Of a stretch of DNA of 42,405 nucleotides, positions 34,142-42,405 are shown one piece after another. The notes beneath the pieces were generated by a model that made no database searches, had not been told where the DNA came from, and worked only from the letters and a program-made list of their open reading frames with translations. This DNA is from Candidatus Bipolaricaulota bacterium (GTDB taxonomy: Bacteria; Bipolaricaulota; Bipolaricaulia; UBA7950; UBA9294). The position numbers were made by a program, and so were the translations under genes. Every line of letters begins with the position of its first letter. Within the stretch, counting starts at the first letter, position 1. The stretch is from the NCBI GenBank assembly GCA_021159055.1, contig JAGGSO010000030.1, positions 1 to 42,405 on the forward strand, read 5' to 3'.

Positions 34142-35770
34142 ATGACATTGAGCAATAGCATTAGAGAATGCCTTGTCGCGGCTTGGGAGTCCCTTGGCTA
34201 CAGGGCGACGCCGGTGGAGGTGACCCCGGCGGAGCGCCCGGAGTTCGGGGACTTCTCCACAAACCTCGCCCTTGTGGGAAGCAGAGCGGCCCAACTTCCG
34301 CCGCGCGAGCTCGCGACGCAAATCATCGCTCATCTCCCGGACGGACCGTTCGCCAAGGTGGAGATCGCCGGACCAGGGTTCATCAACCTGTTCTTGAAAC
34401 CCGAGTTCATCCACTCTGCCCTGCGGGAGATCCTGCAAGCCGGGGAGGAATTCGGCAGCACGAACATCGGAAACGGGAAGTCACTTCAGGTTGAGTTCGT
34501 CAGCTCCAATCCCACCGGCCCGCTCACCGTGGGGCACGGGCGCCAGGCGGTCCTCGGGGACGTCCTCGCATCCCTGTATGAGTCACTCGGGTATCGGGTG
34601 ACGCGCGAGTACTACTTCAACGACGAGGGGCGCCAGATCGATCTCCTGGCGGAGTCCCTGTGGGTGAGATACCGGGAGCTGTTCGGGGAGCGGCGCGAGA
34701 TCCCGGAGGACGGATACAAGGGCGACTACCTGATCGAGATCGCCCGCGCCGTCCGGGACGAGATCGGGGATCGGTTCCCCGAGTTCACCCCCCAAGCACG
34801 GGAGTTCTTCGCGGAGGCCGCCGTATCCCGGATCAAGGAGTCGATCCGGGAGGACCTCGCCCGCCTTGGGGTGGAGTTCGACGTCTGGTTCAGCGAGGGG
34901 GATCTCCACCGCAGCGGGGAGGTGACCGCGACACTGGATGCCCTGCGCGCCCGCGGCGGGACCTACGAAAAGGACGGGGCGATATGGCTGCGGGCGGAGG
35001 AACACGGGGGAGCGAAGGATTCCGTCCTCATCCGCAGTGACGGGCGCCCGACCTACCTCATGGTCGACATCGCCTACCACATGAACAAGTTTCGCCGCGG
35101 CTTCGCTCGTGTTATCGACGTCCAAGGGGCCGATCATGTGGTGGAACAATCGTGCGTCAAGGCCGGGCTGCGCATCCTCGGGGTGCCGGAGGAGTTCCTC
35201 TCCTACGCCGTGCACCAGTTCGTGAGCATCAGGGAGAGGGGGGAAAGAGCCCGGATGTCGACCCGCGCCGGCAGGTTCATCACCCTCCGCACCCTCGTGG
35301 ATGAGGTGGGCAAGGATGTGGTCCGGTACTTCATGGCGGCGCGCAAGCCGCAGAGCCACCTCGAGTTCGATATCGACCTCGCCCGTGCCCAATCCCTCGA
35401 CAATCCGGCCTATTACATCCAGTACGCCCACACCCGCATCGCCTCGATCTTCCGCAAGGCGGAGATCACACGCGAATGGGCCGATGTCGATCTCTCCCCA
35501 TTGACGGCGCCGGCGGAACTCGGGCTGATCAAGCTCCTCGATCGGTTCCCGGAGATAATCGAGCAGAGCGCACGCGAGTTCGGACCGCACCTTCTCACCG
35601 ATTATGCCCTCGAGGTCGCCCGTGCCTTTCACGCCTATTACGATGCATACCGCGTGTTGGGAGAGGAAGAGGGAGTCACGCACGCCCGGCTCGCCCTCCT
35701 CGCCGGGGTGAAGACCGTCATCTCCCGGTCGCTCGGGCTGTTGGGGATGACCGCACCGGAGGTGATGTGA
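34142..35770 (+). CDS. argS: Arginyl-tRNA synthetase
   Basis: Charges tRNA-Arg. 542 residues, class I. N-terminal Add-1 domain at about 1-90 (RPEFGDFSTNLAL), first ATP motif region SSNPTGPLTVGHGRQAV with TVGH at 129-132, then YYFNDEGRQ, and RMSTRAGRFITLRTLVDEVGKDVVRYF where other ArgRS have their degenerate KMSKS. The C-terminal anticodon-binding helical domain ends with the usual LLGMTAPEVM. No strong ribosome site precedes the ATG. Its stop shares one base with the ftsY ATG. Confidence 0.95.
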   Translation: MTLSNSIRECLVAAWESLGYRATPVEVTPAERPEFGDFSTNLALVGSRAAQLPPRELATQIIAHLPDGPFAKVEIAGPGFINLFLKPEFIHSALREILQAGEEFGSTNIGNGKSLQVEFVSSNPTGPLTVGHGRQAVLGDVLASLYESLGYRVTREYYFNDEGRQIDLLAESLWVRYRELFGERREIPEDGYKGDYLIEIARAVRDEIGDRFPEFTPQAREFFAEAAVSRIKESIREDLARLGVEFDVWFSEGDLHRSGEVTATLDALRARGGTYEKDGAIWLRAEEHGGAKDSVLIRSDGRPTYLMVDIAYHMNKFRRGFARVIDVQGADHVVEQSCVKAGLRILGVPEEFLSYAVHQFVSIRERGERARMSTRAGRFITLRTLVDEVGKDVVRYFMAARKPQSHLEFDIDLARAQSLDNPAYYIQYAHTRIASIFRKAEITREWADVDLSPLTAPAELGLIKLLDRFPEIIEQSAREFGPHLLTDYALEVARAFHAYYDAYRVLGEEEGVTHARLALLAGVKTVISRSLGLLGMTAPEVM

Positions 35771-36663
35771 TGGCCTGGTTCGACCGACTCAAACAGGGAC
35801 TGAAGCGGACGCGCGCCGGGCTCGCCGCCCCGCTCGGTCAGATCCTCCGGGGAGGCAAGCTTGAGCCGGAGACGATGGAGGAGCTGGAGGAGGCGTTGAT
35901 CGCAGCTGATGTCGGGGCACGCGTCGCCACTGAGCTGGTGGAGTCCCTCGCCGCTGCCGGAGGCGCCCCCCTCGATGCGCTCAAGCAGGGGATCAAGGCC
36001 CGGCTCGCCGGGGCGGAGCGCCGGCTCGCCCTGCGAACCGACGGGAGCCCGACGGTGATCTTCGTCGCCGGGGTGAACGGGTCGGGGAAGACGACCACCG
36101 TGGCCAAGATCGCCGCTCGGCTGCGCGCCGAGACGCCGGAGATTCCGATCACCTTCGCTGCTGCGGACACGTTCCGGGCGGCGGCGATCGAGCAGCTCGG
36201 GGTGTGGGCGGAGCGGATCGGAGCCGACATCATCAAGCATCGGATCGGGGCCGACCCGGCCGCCGTGGTGTTCGACGCGATCGACCACGCGGTCAAGACC
36301 GGCGGGGTCCTCCTGATCGACACCGCGGGCCGGCTCCATACCAAGCACAACCTGATGGAGGAATTGAAGAAGATCGAACGGACCGTCCAAAAGAAGCTCG
36401 GACGCCCCTCGGACGAGCGGCTCCTCGTCCTCGACGCGACGACCGGGCAGAACGGGATCTCGCAGGCGCGCCTGTTCCACGACGCAATCGACCTTTCCGG
36501 GATCGTCCTCACCAAGCTCGACGGGACGGCCAAAGGCGGCGTGGTCCTTGCCATCTGGGAAGAACTTAAGCTCCCGATTCTGTACATCGGGGTTGGGGAA
36601 CAGCCGGAGGACCTGCACGAGTTCTCTGCCGAGCAGTTCGTCGAGGCGCTCTTCTCCGGGTAA
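35770..36663 (+). CDS. ftsY: Signal recognition particle receptor FtsY
   Basis: GTPase that docks SRP-bound ribosomes at the membrane. 297 residues from ATG 35770, which overlaps the argS stop; the longer open frame runs through argS. NG domain only: N domain at about 1-85, then G1 GVNGSGKTTTVAKIA at 101-115, DTFRAAAIEQL, the G3 DTAGR, and TKLDGTAKGGVVLAI. The acidic A domain found in many FtsY is missing; the N-terminal amphipathic segment MAWFDRLKQGLKRTRAGL may serve as the membrane contact. Confidence 0.94.
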   Translation: MAWFDRLKQGLKRTRAGLAAPLGQILRGGKLEPETMEELEEALIAADVGARVATELVESLAAAGGAPLDALKQGIKARLAGAERRLALRTDGSPTVIFVAGVNGSGKTTTVAKIAARLRAETPEIPITFAAADTFRAAAIEQLGVWAERIGADIIKHRIGADPAAVVFDAIDHAVKTGGVLLIDTAGRLHTKHNLMEELKKIERTVQKKLGRPSDERLLVLDATTGQNGISQARLFHDAIDLSGIVLTKLDGTAKGGVVLAIWEELKLPILYIGVGEQPEDLHEFSAEQFVEALFSG

Positions 36664-36757
36664 AATCGCGAGATTGAGGGATCGAATGATTGGGAGAAAA
36701 TAGCGATTGAAATTGCTCAATCGCGGGATCGCAGAATTTTTATGGAGGTGCAGTCAA

Positions 36758-39418
36758 GTGAAAAAGTACGTGTATTTCTTCAGCAAGGGCAAGAGCGAGG
36801 GGAACGCCTCGATGAAGGATATCCTCGGGGGAAAAGGGGCGAACCTCGCGGAGATGGCCAGGATCGGAATCCCGGTCCCGCCCGGGTTCACCATCTCAAC
36901 CGAGGTCTGCCGCTATTACGCCGAGGAGCATCCGGGTGAGTACCCGCCCGGATTGAAGGAACAGGTCGAGGAGAACATGCGCAAGCTCGAAGCCGAGACC
37001 GGGATGCGGTTCGGGGATCCGGACAACCCGCTCCTCGTCTCGGTCCGCTCCGGAGCAGCGGTCTCCATGCCCGGGATGATGGACACGGTCCTCAACCTCG
37101 GCCTGACCGACGAGACGGTGCAGGGACTCGCGCGCAAGACCGGGAACGCCCGGTTCGCCTACGACGCCTACCGGCGGCTCGTGCAGATGTACGGGGACGT
37201 CGTCCTCGGCCTGAAGCCCGAGTCCGAGAAGGAGCTCGATCCGTTCGAGCAGATCATCGACGCCCTGAAGAAGAAGCGCGGGGTTGAGCTCGACACCGAT
37301 CTCACCGCCGACGACCTGAAGGAGCTCGCCGAGTCGTTCAAGCAGGTGATCAAGGACAAGCTCGGGGTGGAGTTTCCCCAGGATCCGAACGAGCAGCTGT
37401 GGGGGGCGATCGGGGCGGTGTTCGGCTCGTGGAACAACCCGCGGGCGATCAAGTACCGCGAGATCAACGACATCCACGGCCTGATCGGAACCGCGGTGAA
37501 CGTGCAGGCGATGGTGTTCGGAAACATGGGCGAGAACTCCGGCACCGGGGTCGCGTTCACCCGCAACCCGGCGACCGGTGAGAACGAGTTCTACGGTGAG
37601 TACCTGCTGAACGCCCAGGGGGAGGACGTCGTCGCCGGGATCCGCACCCCGCAGCCGATCTCCACGCTGAAGGAGCAGATGCCGCAGGTCTACCAGGAGC
37701 TCCTCGAGATCCGCGAGATCCTGGAGGAACACTATCGCGACATGCAGGACATCGAGTTCACCATCCAGGAAGGGAAGCTCTACCTCCTCCAGACGCGGAC
37801 CGGGAAGCGGACCGCGGCGGCCGCGGTGCGGATCGCGGTCGACATGGTGAACGAGGGGAAGATCACCAAGGAGGAGGCGCTCATGCGCGTCACTCCGGCC
37901 CACATCGACCAGCTCCTCCATCCGACATTCGATCCGGAGGCGGAGAAAAAGGCCGTGCTGCTCACCAAGGGGCTCCCGGCAAGCCCGGGCGCGGCGACCG
38001 GAGCGGTCGTATTCTCCGCCGAGGCGGCGGAGGCAGCGGCCAAGCAGGGGAAGAAGGTGATCCTCGTCCGGATCGAGACCTCACCTGAGGACATCGGTGG
38101 GATGAACGCCGCGCAGGGGATCCTCACCGCCCGCGGCGGGATGACGAGCCACGCCGCCGTCGTCGCCCGCGGGATGGGGAAGTGCTGCGTCGCTGGGGCA
38201 GGAGATCTGGTGATCGACTACGCGAAGGGCGAGTTCACCGTCAACGGGCACACAGTGAAGGAAGGGGACTCGATCAGCCTGAACGGCTCCACCGGCGCCG
38301 TCTACCTGGGAGAGGTTCCGACAATTGAGCCGGAGCTGTCGGGGAACTTCGGCACCATCCTCACCTGGGCCGACGAGGTCCGGCGCCTCGGGGTGCGCAC
38401 CAACGCCGATACCCCGCACGACGCCGCCCAGGCGGTGAAGTTCGGCGCAGAAGGGATCGGGCTCTGCCGCACCGAACACATGTTCTTCGAGGGAGATCGG
38501 ATCATCGCCGTGCGCGAGATGATCCTCGCCGACGACGAGGCCGGTCGGCGCAAGGCGCTCGCCAAGCTCCTCCCGATGCAGCGCGGCGATTTCGAGGGGA
38601 TCTTCCGCGCCATGGGGGCCCGCCCGGTGACGATCAGGCTTTTGGACCCGCCGCTGCACGAGTTCCTCCCGCACGATGCTGAAGGACAGCGCGAAGTCGC
38701 GCAGGCGATGGGAATCCCGGTGGAAAAAATCAAGGAGAAGGTGGAGGCGCTGCACGAGTTCAACCCGATGCTCGGGCACCGCGGCTGCCGGCTCGGGATC
38801 ACCTATCCGGAGATCACCGAGATGCAGGCCCGTGCGATCATCGAGGCGGCGTGCACCGTGTACAAGGAGGGGATCAAGGTCCATCCCGAGATCATGGTCC
38901 CGCTCGTGGGAAACGTCAAGGAGCTCGAGCTGCAGCGGGCGGTGATCGACAAGACTGCACAGGAGGTCCTCAAGGAACAGGGCCTCACCACCGATGACAT
39001 CCCGTACAAGGTGGGGACGATGATCGAGGTCCCGCGTGCCGCGGTCACCGCCGACGAGATCGCCCGCGAGGCGGAGTTCTTCAGCTTCGGGACGAACGAC
39101 CTCACCCAGATGGGGTGTGGATTCTCCCGCGACGACGCCGGCAAGTTCCTGAAGGAGTACGTCGCCAAGGGGATCTACGAGTACGATCCGTTCCAGGTCC
39201 TCGACCAGGACGGAGTGGGCAAGCTCGTCAAGATGGCGTGCGAGCTCGGACGCAAGACCCGGCCGGACATCCACCTCGGGATCTGCGGCGAGCACGGAGG
39301 TGAACCGCGGTCGATCGCGTTCTGCCACCGCGTTGGGCTCGATTACGTGAGCTGCAGTCCGTACCGCGTCCCGGTGGCGCGCCTCGCCGCGGCACAGGCG
39401 GCGCTCGCCGACAAGTAG
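36758..39418 (+). CDS. ppdK: Pyruvate, phosphate dikinase
   Basis: Interconverts pyruvate, ATP and phosphate with PEP, AMP and pyrophosphate, working in gluconeogenesis or in PPi-dependent glycolysis. 886 residues, full length. GTG 36758 is chosen as start because GGAGGTG lies seven bases before it and [11 protein letters not shown] is the usual N-terminus; a frame opening at 36707 adds 17 unlike residues. Nucleotide-binding part carries [31 protein letters not shown]; the swivel His465 is in [21 protein letters not shown]-binding part has [14 protein letters not shown] and the catalytic Cys in GICGEHGG. Ends at a terminator. Confidence 0.95.
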   Translation: MKKYVYFFSKGKSEGNASMKDILGGKGANLAEMARIGIPVPPGFTISTEVCRYYAEEHPGEYPPGLKEQVEENMRKLEAETGMRFGDPDNPLLVSVRSGAAVSMPGMMDTVLNLGLTDETVQGLARKTGNARFAYDAYRRLVQMYGDVVLGLKPESEKELDPFEQIIDALKKKRGVELDTDLTADDLKELAESFKQVIKDKLGVEFPQDPNEQLWGAIGAVFGSWNNPRAIKYREINDIHGLIGTAVNVQAMVFGNMGENSGTGVAFTRNPATGENEFYGEYLLNAQGEDVVAGIRTPQPISTLKEQMPQVYQELLEIREILEEHYRDMQDIEFTIQEGKLYLLQTRTGKRTAAAAVRIAVDMVNEGKITKEEALMRVTPAHIDQLLHPTFDPEAEKKAVLLTKGLPASPGAATGAVVFSAEAAEAAAKQGKKVILVRIETSPEDIGGMNAAQGILTARGGMTSHAAVVARGMGKCCVAGAGDLVIDYAKGEFTVNGHTVKEGDSISLNGSTGAVYLGEVPTIEPELSGNFGTILTWADEVRRLGVRTNADTPHDAAQAVKFGAEGIGLCRTEHMFFEGDRIIAVREMILADDEAGRRKALAKLLPMQRGDFEGIFRAMGARPVTIRLLDPPLHEFLPHDAEGQREVAQAMGIPVEKIKEKVEALHEFNPMLGHRGCRLGITYPEITEMQARAIIEAACTVYKEGIKVHPEIMVPLVGNVKELELQRAVIDKTAQEVLKEQGLTTDDIPYKVGTMIEVPRAAVTADEIAREAEFFSFGTNDLTQMGCGFSRDDAGKFLKEYVAKGIYEYDPFQVLDQDGVGKLVKMACELGRKTRPDIHLGICGEHGGEPRSIAFCHRVGLDYVSCSPYRVPVARLAAAQAALADK

Positions 39419-39445
39419 CGACACTATTGGCACCTGATAACAACG

Positions 39446-39474
39446 GAGGCTGGGAGATCCCGGCCTCTTTTTTT
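39446..39474 (+). terminator. Rho-independent terminator after ppdK
   Basis: GAGGCTGGG (39446-39454) pairs with CCCGGCCTC (39459-39467), nine pairs including one G-U, with loop AGAT, followed by seven T at 39468-39474. Confidence 0.9.
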
Positions 39475-39606
39475 GGTGCACCGTGGAGACGCAGAGGACG
39501 CTGAGACTGGGGTTTCCGATGAGTCCACGCTCTTGCGCAGGATTATCCCTTTGCCGTGCTTTCAGCATCTCTGCGGTAAAATCCTACCCGTCGAGAAGGT
39601 GGTGAG

Positions 39607-40590
39607 TTGACGAAAGAAGAGACGATCGTAGTAGCGGGGATCGGTAAGGTGAGGATCCGCCTCGTTCCGACCGAGGAGGAGCTCGTGCAGGCGGAGCGGG
39701 CCAAGCGGGCGCGCGGGTTCTTCCTCTCCCTCGTCGAGTCCCTCTTGATCGAGCCTGAGTATGTCAAAGAAGACTGGGTCAAGCTCCCAGAAGAGGCACT
39801 CCGCCCTCTTGCCCGTTTGATCGCACAGGCGAACGGGCTCGACCCGTACTTCAAGCCGAAGAAGGAAAAGCCTTTCTACAACGCATTTCGTAACGCATGG
39901 CGCATGCAGCGGGCCGCGCACCGGGACGCCATCTTCCAGCGAGCGCTCGCTGCATGGAAGGCGCATCTGGAGGCAGGACTCGCCGCGGTGGAGAAAGCGT
40001 ACACCGAGCAGGTCGGGATGGATCGATCTGGTTTGTGTGAGCTCGCCCGGGACGGCTACCTCCTCTCCCCGCGCGTCATCGCAGCGGTCGGTAAACCGGT
40101 CGCTCCGGACGGGCTCGGAGAACTCATGACCGCGGAATTCATCGTCGGTCTCGTCGAATCGTGGTTCGACCTTCCCCCGTTCATCCGCAGGGAACGGATC
40201 ATCCGCGATGCGATCTCCGCGTTCCGGCGTGGGGAGTACGCACTTTCGATCTATGGACTGCTCCCTCAGCCCGAGGGTGTCCTGTGGGACTACCTGAAAG
40301 AGGCGAACCCGGCCGAACTCACGCTGGAGGAGCTGATCGAGATCCAAGGGCGAAGCTACGTCACAGTGGAAGCATTCCTGCGTGAGATTCTCTCTCGCCT
40401 GATCGGGACGGAAGAGCTTCCGTTCTATCGATTCGTCAAGTTCGCTGCGTTCACCGACGACGGAACCCTCAACCGTCACGCAGTGGAACACGGGATATCC
40501 CTCGCGTTCGCCACCCGGGAGAACGCGATTCGGGTCATCCTCCTTCTCGATTTCGTCCACTTCGTCCTCAAAGAATTGGAACATAAATAG
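39607..40590 (+). CDS. Hypothetical protein with a HEPN-like Rx4H motif
   Basis: 327 residues, largely helical, with no signal peptide or membrane segment. The TTG start at 39607 is supported by AAGGTGGTGAG upstream. Near the C-terminus, LNRHAVEHGISLAFATRENAIRVI holds Arg290 and His295 (R-x4-H), followed by a helix rich in Leu. This LNRHxxxHG pattern resembles the HEPN-type RNase site found in abortive-infection and toxin-like proteins. I cannot name the family for the first 270 residues. It stands alone between the ppdK terminator and an insertion sequence, with no antitoxin-sized partner. Confidence 0.65.
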   Translation: MTKEETIVVAGIGKVRIRLVPTEEELVQAERAKRARGFFLSLVESLLIEPEYVKEDWVKLPEEALRPLARLIAQANGLDPYFKPKKEKPFYNAFRNAWRMQRAAHRDAIFQRALAAWKAHLEAGLAAVEKAYTEQVGMDRSGLCELARDGYLLSPRVIAAVGKPVAPDGLGELMTAEFIVGLVESWFDLPPFIRRERIIRDAISAFRRGEYALSIYGLLPQPEGVLWDYLKEANPAELTLEELIEIQGRSYVTVEAFLREILSRLIGTEELPFYRFVKFAAFTDDGTLNRHAVEHGISLAFATRENAIRVILLLDFVHFVLKELEHK

Positions 40591-40717
40591 AGCTCACCAC
40601 CGCGGTTCGTGATCCGTAACTTTCGATCAAGATTTGCGTGATGCCTCAAAACGAGAATTGTCAGAGGGGTATCCGTCGTTGCCTCAGAATTTGGGTTACC
40701 CATTGCATCTCCACAGC

Positions 40718-40935
40718 TTACTCAGGTTCTTCTCCATTCGATGGCGAATCTCTACTAGGTTGAGGCCCGGATAACCTTCTTGGAAACTTCGGCCGATGCG
40801 CGCTGAGAAGACGGTAGATGGTAACAGAGTTGATCTGTCTCACCAGCTTCTCAACTTCGGGACAGAGCGTTGGTTCGCCGCTTTGCTCCAACACATTCAT
40901 GGCTTCGGTAACTTTTTCAATGAGGTACTGTAGTA
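40718..40935 (-). pseudogene. Remnant of an integrase-type transposase
   Basis: The minus-strand frame from 40935 to 40718 reads LLQYLIEKVTEAMNVLEQSG, then LCPEVEKLVRQINSVTIYRLLSAH. I recognise this as the part of a DDE integrase family that normally reads like DPEVRxxLLxISxATIDRLL, upstream of its catalytic core. Only about 70 residues remain; the frame is cut on one side by the IS terminal repeat and ends at a stop on the other. The stretch 40591-40717 shows no gene; TGCCTCA occurs twice there, which may be part of an old element end. Confidence 0.45.
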
Positions 40936-42018
40936 GGCCAAGACATCGTGACCCCCCTTAGAGGCCCAGATCACCGCCACCTTGTCGAGTAGGATCACCG
41001 GGAAACAAGCGAACTCGTCCGGTAGATCTAATCCTAATTCTCGCAGCTTCTCCATCGGCGTCTTCCCCTCCATCCCCGCCCCAAAGTGTGGCCGCTCCAC
41101 GTTGTAATAATACTGCCACCGCCGCGCCAACCTCAGAAACTCCTCATCGTTTTTAGCCCGCTTAAGACAGGGAATGTAGAACTCCTCGTCATCAGTGCGG
41201 TGCGACCGCTCTACCCGCCCTTGGTACCCCTTCCTCCCTTTTGGAGCCCGCCGCAGCCTCGCTCCAAACGGCCGGTAGTACTTCTCGTCCAGCTTGGCTA
41301 GGTGTTCTGGATTCTCTCCTCCAAACTCAGACCCCCAATCCTCTTGCCAGTCCACCTCGACCTCGATCCCCCATGCCCTAAGCCAACTCATCACCAACGC
41401 CACAAAACATAGCCCGTTCACCACTGAGAGCCTGTGGCTGTAAGCTAAGAATCTAAGCCTTGTCCGCCCCTCAAGGAATGTCCACTGGTAGCGGGGAAGC
41501 CTGTGTTTCCTCAGGTGGTCCCAACGCTTTGTCCCCAGCGTCCCCTTGTCCAGGATGTCCTTGGTGTCCACCTGGGCAAGGCGGAACGGCTCCTCCTCTT
41601 CCCACGCCCAGCGGGCCGGGTAGAACGTCTTGCGCTTCTTCCTCTTCCTCCTGCCTTCACCCAGGTGGCGCCTTAAGATGTGCCTGACCGTTCCCTCGGG
41701 TAGCCTCAGGGCGTGAGCGATACGTCTTCTGCCCCAGCCCCGCTCCTGGCTCAGGGAAAGGACTTCTTCCTCCACCTCCTTGGGAGTGCGGCGAGGGCTT
41801 GTGTGGGGACGGCGTGATCGATCCACAAGACCCGCCTCCCCTTCCTGCAGGTACCTCCGCACCCACTTGCGCACGGTATTGCGGGAGATGGAAAGCCGAC
41901 GGGCAGTCTCCCTCAGGCTCCCACACTCCTTGTAGGTGTCCACGATCTTCAGTCTTAAGGTCACTTTGCCCTCCGGGTGGGTGATCTTGTAAGCTTCGGT
42001 GAGCGTAAAGGCCAGCAA
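40897..42018 (-). CDS. IS transposase, HTH plus DDE integrase core
   Basis: 373 residues. An N-terminal helix-turn-helix at about 33-55 (SLRETARRLSISRNTVRKWVRRY) and a second helical domain precede an rve-type core with the acidic triad Asp151 (AQVDTKD), Asp227 (EDWGSEFGG) and Glu270 (RVERSHRTDDEEFY). This fits the IS481/IS3-like group. TTG 42018 is used as start: AGGAGGG lies eight bases upstream. The last 13 or so codons run through the terminal inverted repeat and beyond it, so the C-terminus is partly encoded by flanking DNA. The frame is intact, so the element could still be active. Confidence 0.88.
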   Translation of the reverse strand: MLAFTLTEAYKITHPEGKVTLRLKIVDTYKECGSLRETARRLSISRNTVRKWVRRYLQEGEAGLVDRSRRPHTSPRRTPKEVEEEVLSLSQERGWGRRRIAHALRLPEGTVRHILRRHLGEGRRKRKKRKTFYPARWAWEEEEPFRLAQVDTKDILDKGTLGTKRWDHLRKHRLPRYQWTFLEGRTRLRFLAYSHRLSVVNGLCFVALVMSWLRAWGIEVEVDWQEDWGSEFGGENPEHLAKLDEKYYRPFGARLRRAPKGRKGYQGRVERSHRTDDEEFYIPCLKRAKNDEEFLRLARRWQYYYNVERPHFGAGMEGKTPMEKLRELGLDLPDEFACFPVILLDKVAVIWASKGGHDVLAYYSTSLKKLPKP

Positions 42019-42136
42019 GGTGGCATCCCTCCTTTCATGGCTGTTTGTACAATCTTACGCATAGGAGGGATGCCGCACTTTTTCAAGAACTCCTCGAACG
42101 CTGAAAGGTTTGGGGGTGGGTCACCATGTGTTGGCG
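40936..42136 (-). mobile_element. Insertion sequence, about 1.2 kb, with imperfect terminal inverted repeats
   Basis: The 22 bases at 40936-40957 and the reverse complement of 42115-42136 agree at 18 positions; the shared core is GCCAA-ACAT-GTGACCC. They bracket the single transposase gene. A clear target duplication was not found, so exact ends may be off by several bases. Both flanks are remnants of other elements, so this insertion sits in a mobile-element graveyard. Confidence 0.65.
42022..42074 (-). promoter_or_regulatory. Inverted repeat sequestering the transposase ribosome binding site
   Basis: GGCATCCCTCCT (42022-42033) and AGGAGGGATGCC (42063-42074) are perfect 12-bp complements with a 29-base loop. 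On the transcript the 3' arm contains AGGAGGG, the ribosome site for TTG 42018. A message entering from outside the element would fold and hide the site, while one starting inside the loop would not. Such protection is known from other IS elements; here it is inferred from the sequence. Confidence 0.6.
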
Positions 42137-42327
42137 CATCCACCGGAGATGCTTGAACTCACGTAGTGTCTTCTCTACGTTCATCCCCCGAAACTGCTTA
42201 CGCCAGCTGTAGAACGTAGCTTGTGAGATTCCATGCTCACGACAGATCTCCGTGATGGTCTGGTCTCCCTTGTCCGCTTGCTCCAAAATCTTCACAATCT
42301 TTTTTCAGCGAACCTACTTCTCTTCAT
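42083..42327 (-). pseudogene. IS3-type OrfA remnant with a frameshift
   Basis: The minus strand opens with MKRSRFAE from ATG 42327, then hits a run of six A where one base appears to be missing; after shifting frame it continues KIVKILEQADKG, TITEICREHGISQATFYSWRKQF, the helix-turn-helix of IS3-family OrfA. Similarity fades after about residue 60, where the leucine-zipper part should follow, and the terminal repeat of the neighbouring IS overlaps the end. No OrfB is seen. From 42328 to the window end I see nothing recognisable. Confidence 0.65.
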
Positions 42328-42405
42328 GAGAATCGACTCCTTCCTCAGAGCGATTCTCTACTTACTGGTCCAGTTTCAAGGGTGCACGCCCCGCGGAAGA
42401 GCTTC

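Noticed and set aside
40896-42042. TTCATGGCT direct repeat at 40896-40904 and 42034-42042 as a target site duplication
   Set aside because: The right copy lies inside the inverted repeats of the element, so the pair cannot flank the insertion; likely chance.

Overview
The window is a GC-rich, densely packed bacterial chromosome segment with many 1, 4 or 8 bp gene overlaps. The host is probably diderm and anaerobic. The signs are secreted beta-barrel-like proteins, periplasmic binding proteins whose signal peptides lack a lipobox, a full Rnf complex with its flavin transferase, pyruvate phosphate dikinase and SpoVS. This mix would fit an uncultured deep-branching lineage such as Candidatus Bipolaricaulota (OP1/Acetothermia). 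That placement is inference from gene content; no rRNA is present to test it.

Layout. 11-3530: a serine-type operon (class V aminotransferase, SerA, DUF1015 protein) ending in a truncated nitroreductase. 3531-6636 (minus): polar amino acid ABC transporter (binding protein, permease, ATPase, permease). 6697-8157 (minus): secreted C69 dipeptidase. 8545-10394: secreted beta-rich protein coupled to a sigma-70-family factor that lacks region 4.2. 10395-16401: two mRNA leaders with tandem cyclic-di-GMP-I (GEMM-I) aptamer modules. Each leader ends in a hairpin that masks the ribosome binding site of one of two paralogous small secreted proteins. A chaperone-like putative lipoprotein and a 969-residue usher-like outer-membrane protein follow. 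16398-23002: a methyltransferase, then apbE-rnfCDGEAB. 22999-26965 (minus): gyrA-tyrS and a small Cys-rich protein. 27021-31830 (minus): HEAT-like secreted protein and an Opp-type peptide transporter. 31955-33739 (minus): membrane-anchored protein with two peptidase-MA-like halves. 33864-36663: spoVS-argS-ftsY. 36758-39418: ppdK. 39607-40590: an orphan protein with a HEPN-like motif. 40718-42327: an insertion sequence between remnants of other elements.

How the parts may work together. The most distinctive region is about 8.5-16.4 kb. Cyclic-di-GMP appears to control translation of two pilin-like subunits, next to a putative chaperone, a putative outer-membrane usher or assembly platform, and an unusual sigma factor. 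I read this as a candidate second-messenger-controlled surface fibre or adhesin system that does not match a textbook chaperone-usher operon. The rest is core metabolism: serine synthesis, peptide and amino acid uptake, Rnf ion-motive electron transfer, PEP/pyruvate interconversion, translation and protein targeting.

Limits: all calls come from reading the sequence. No database search, RNA folding or structure prediction was run, and promoter calls are pattern matches only.
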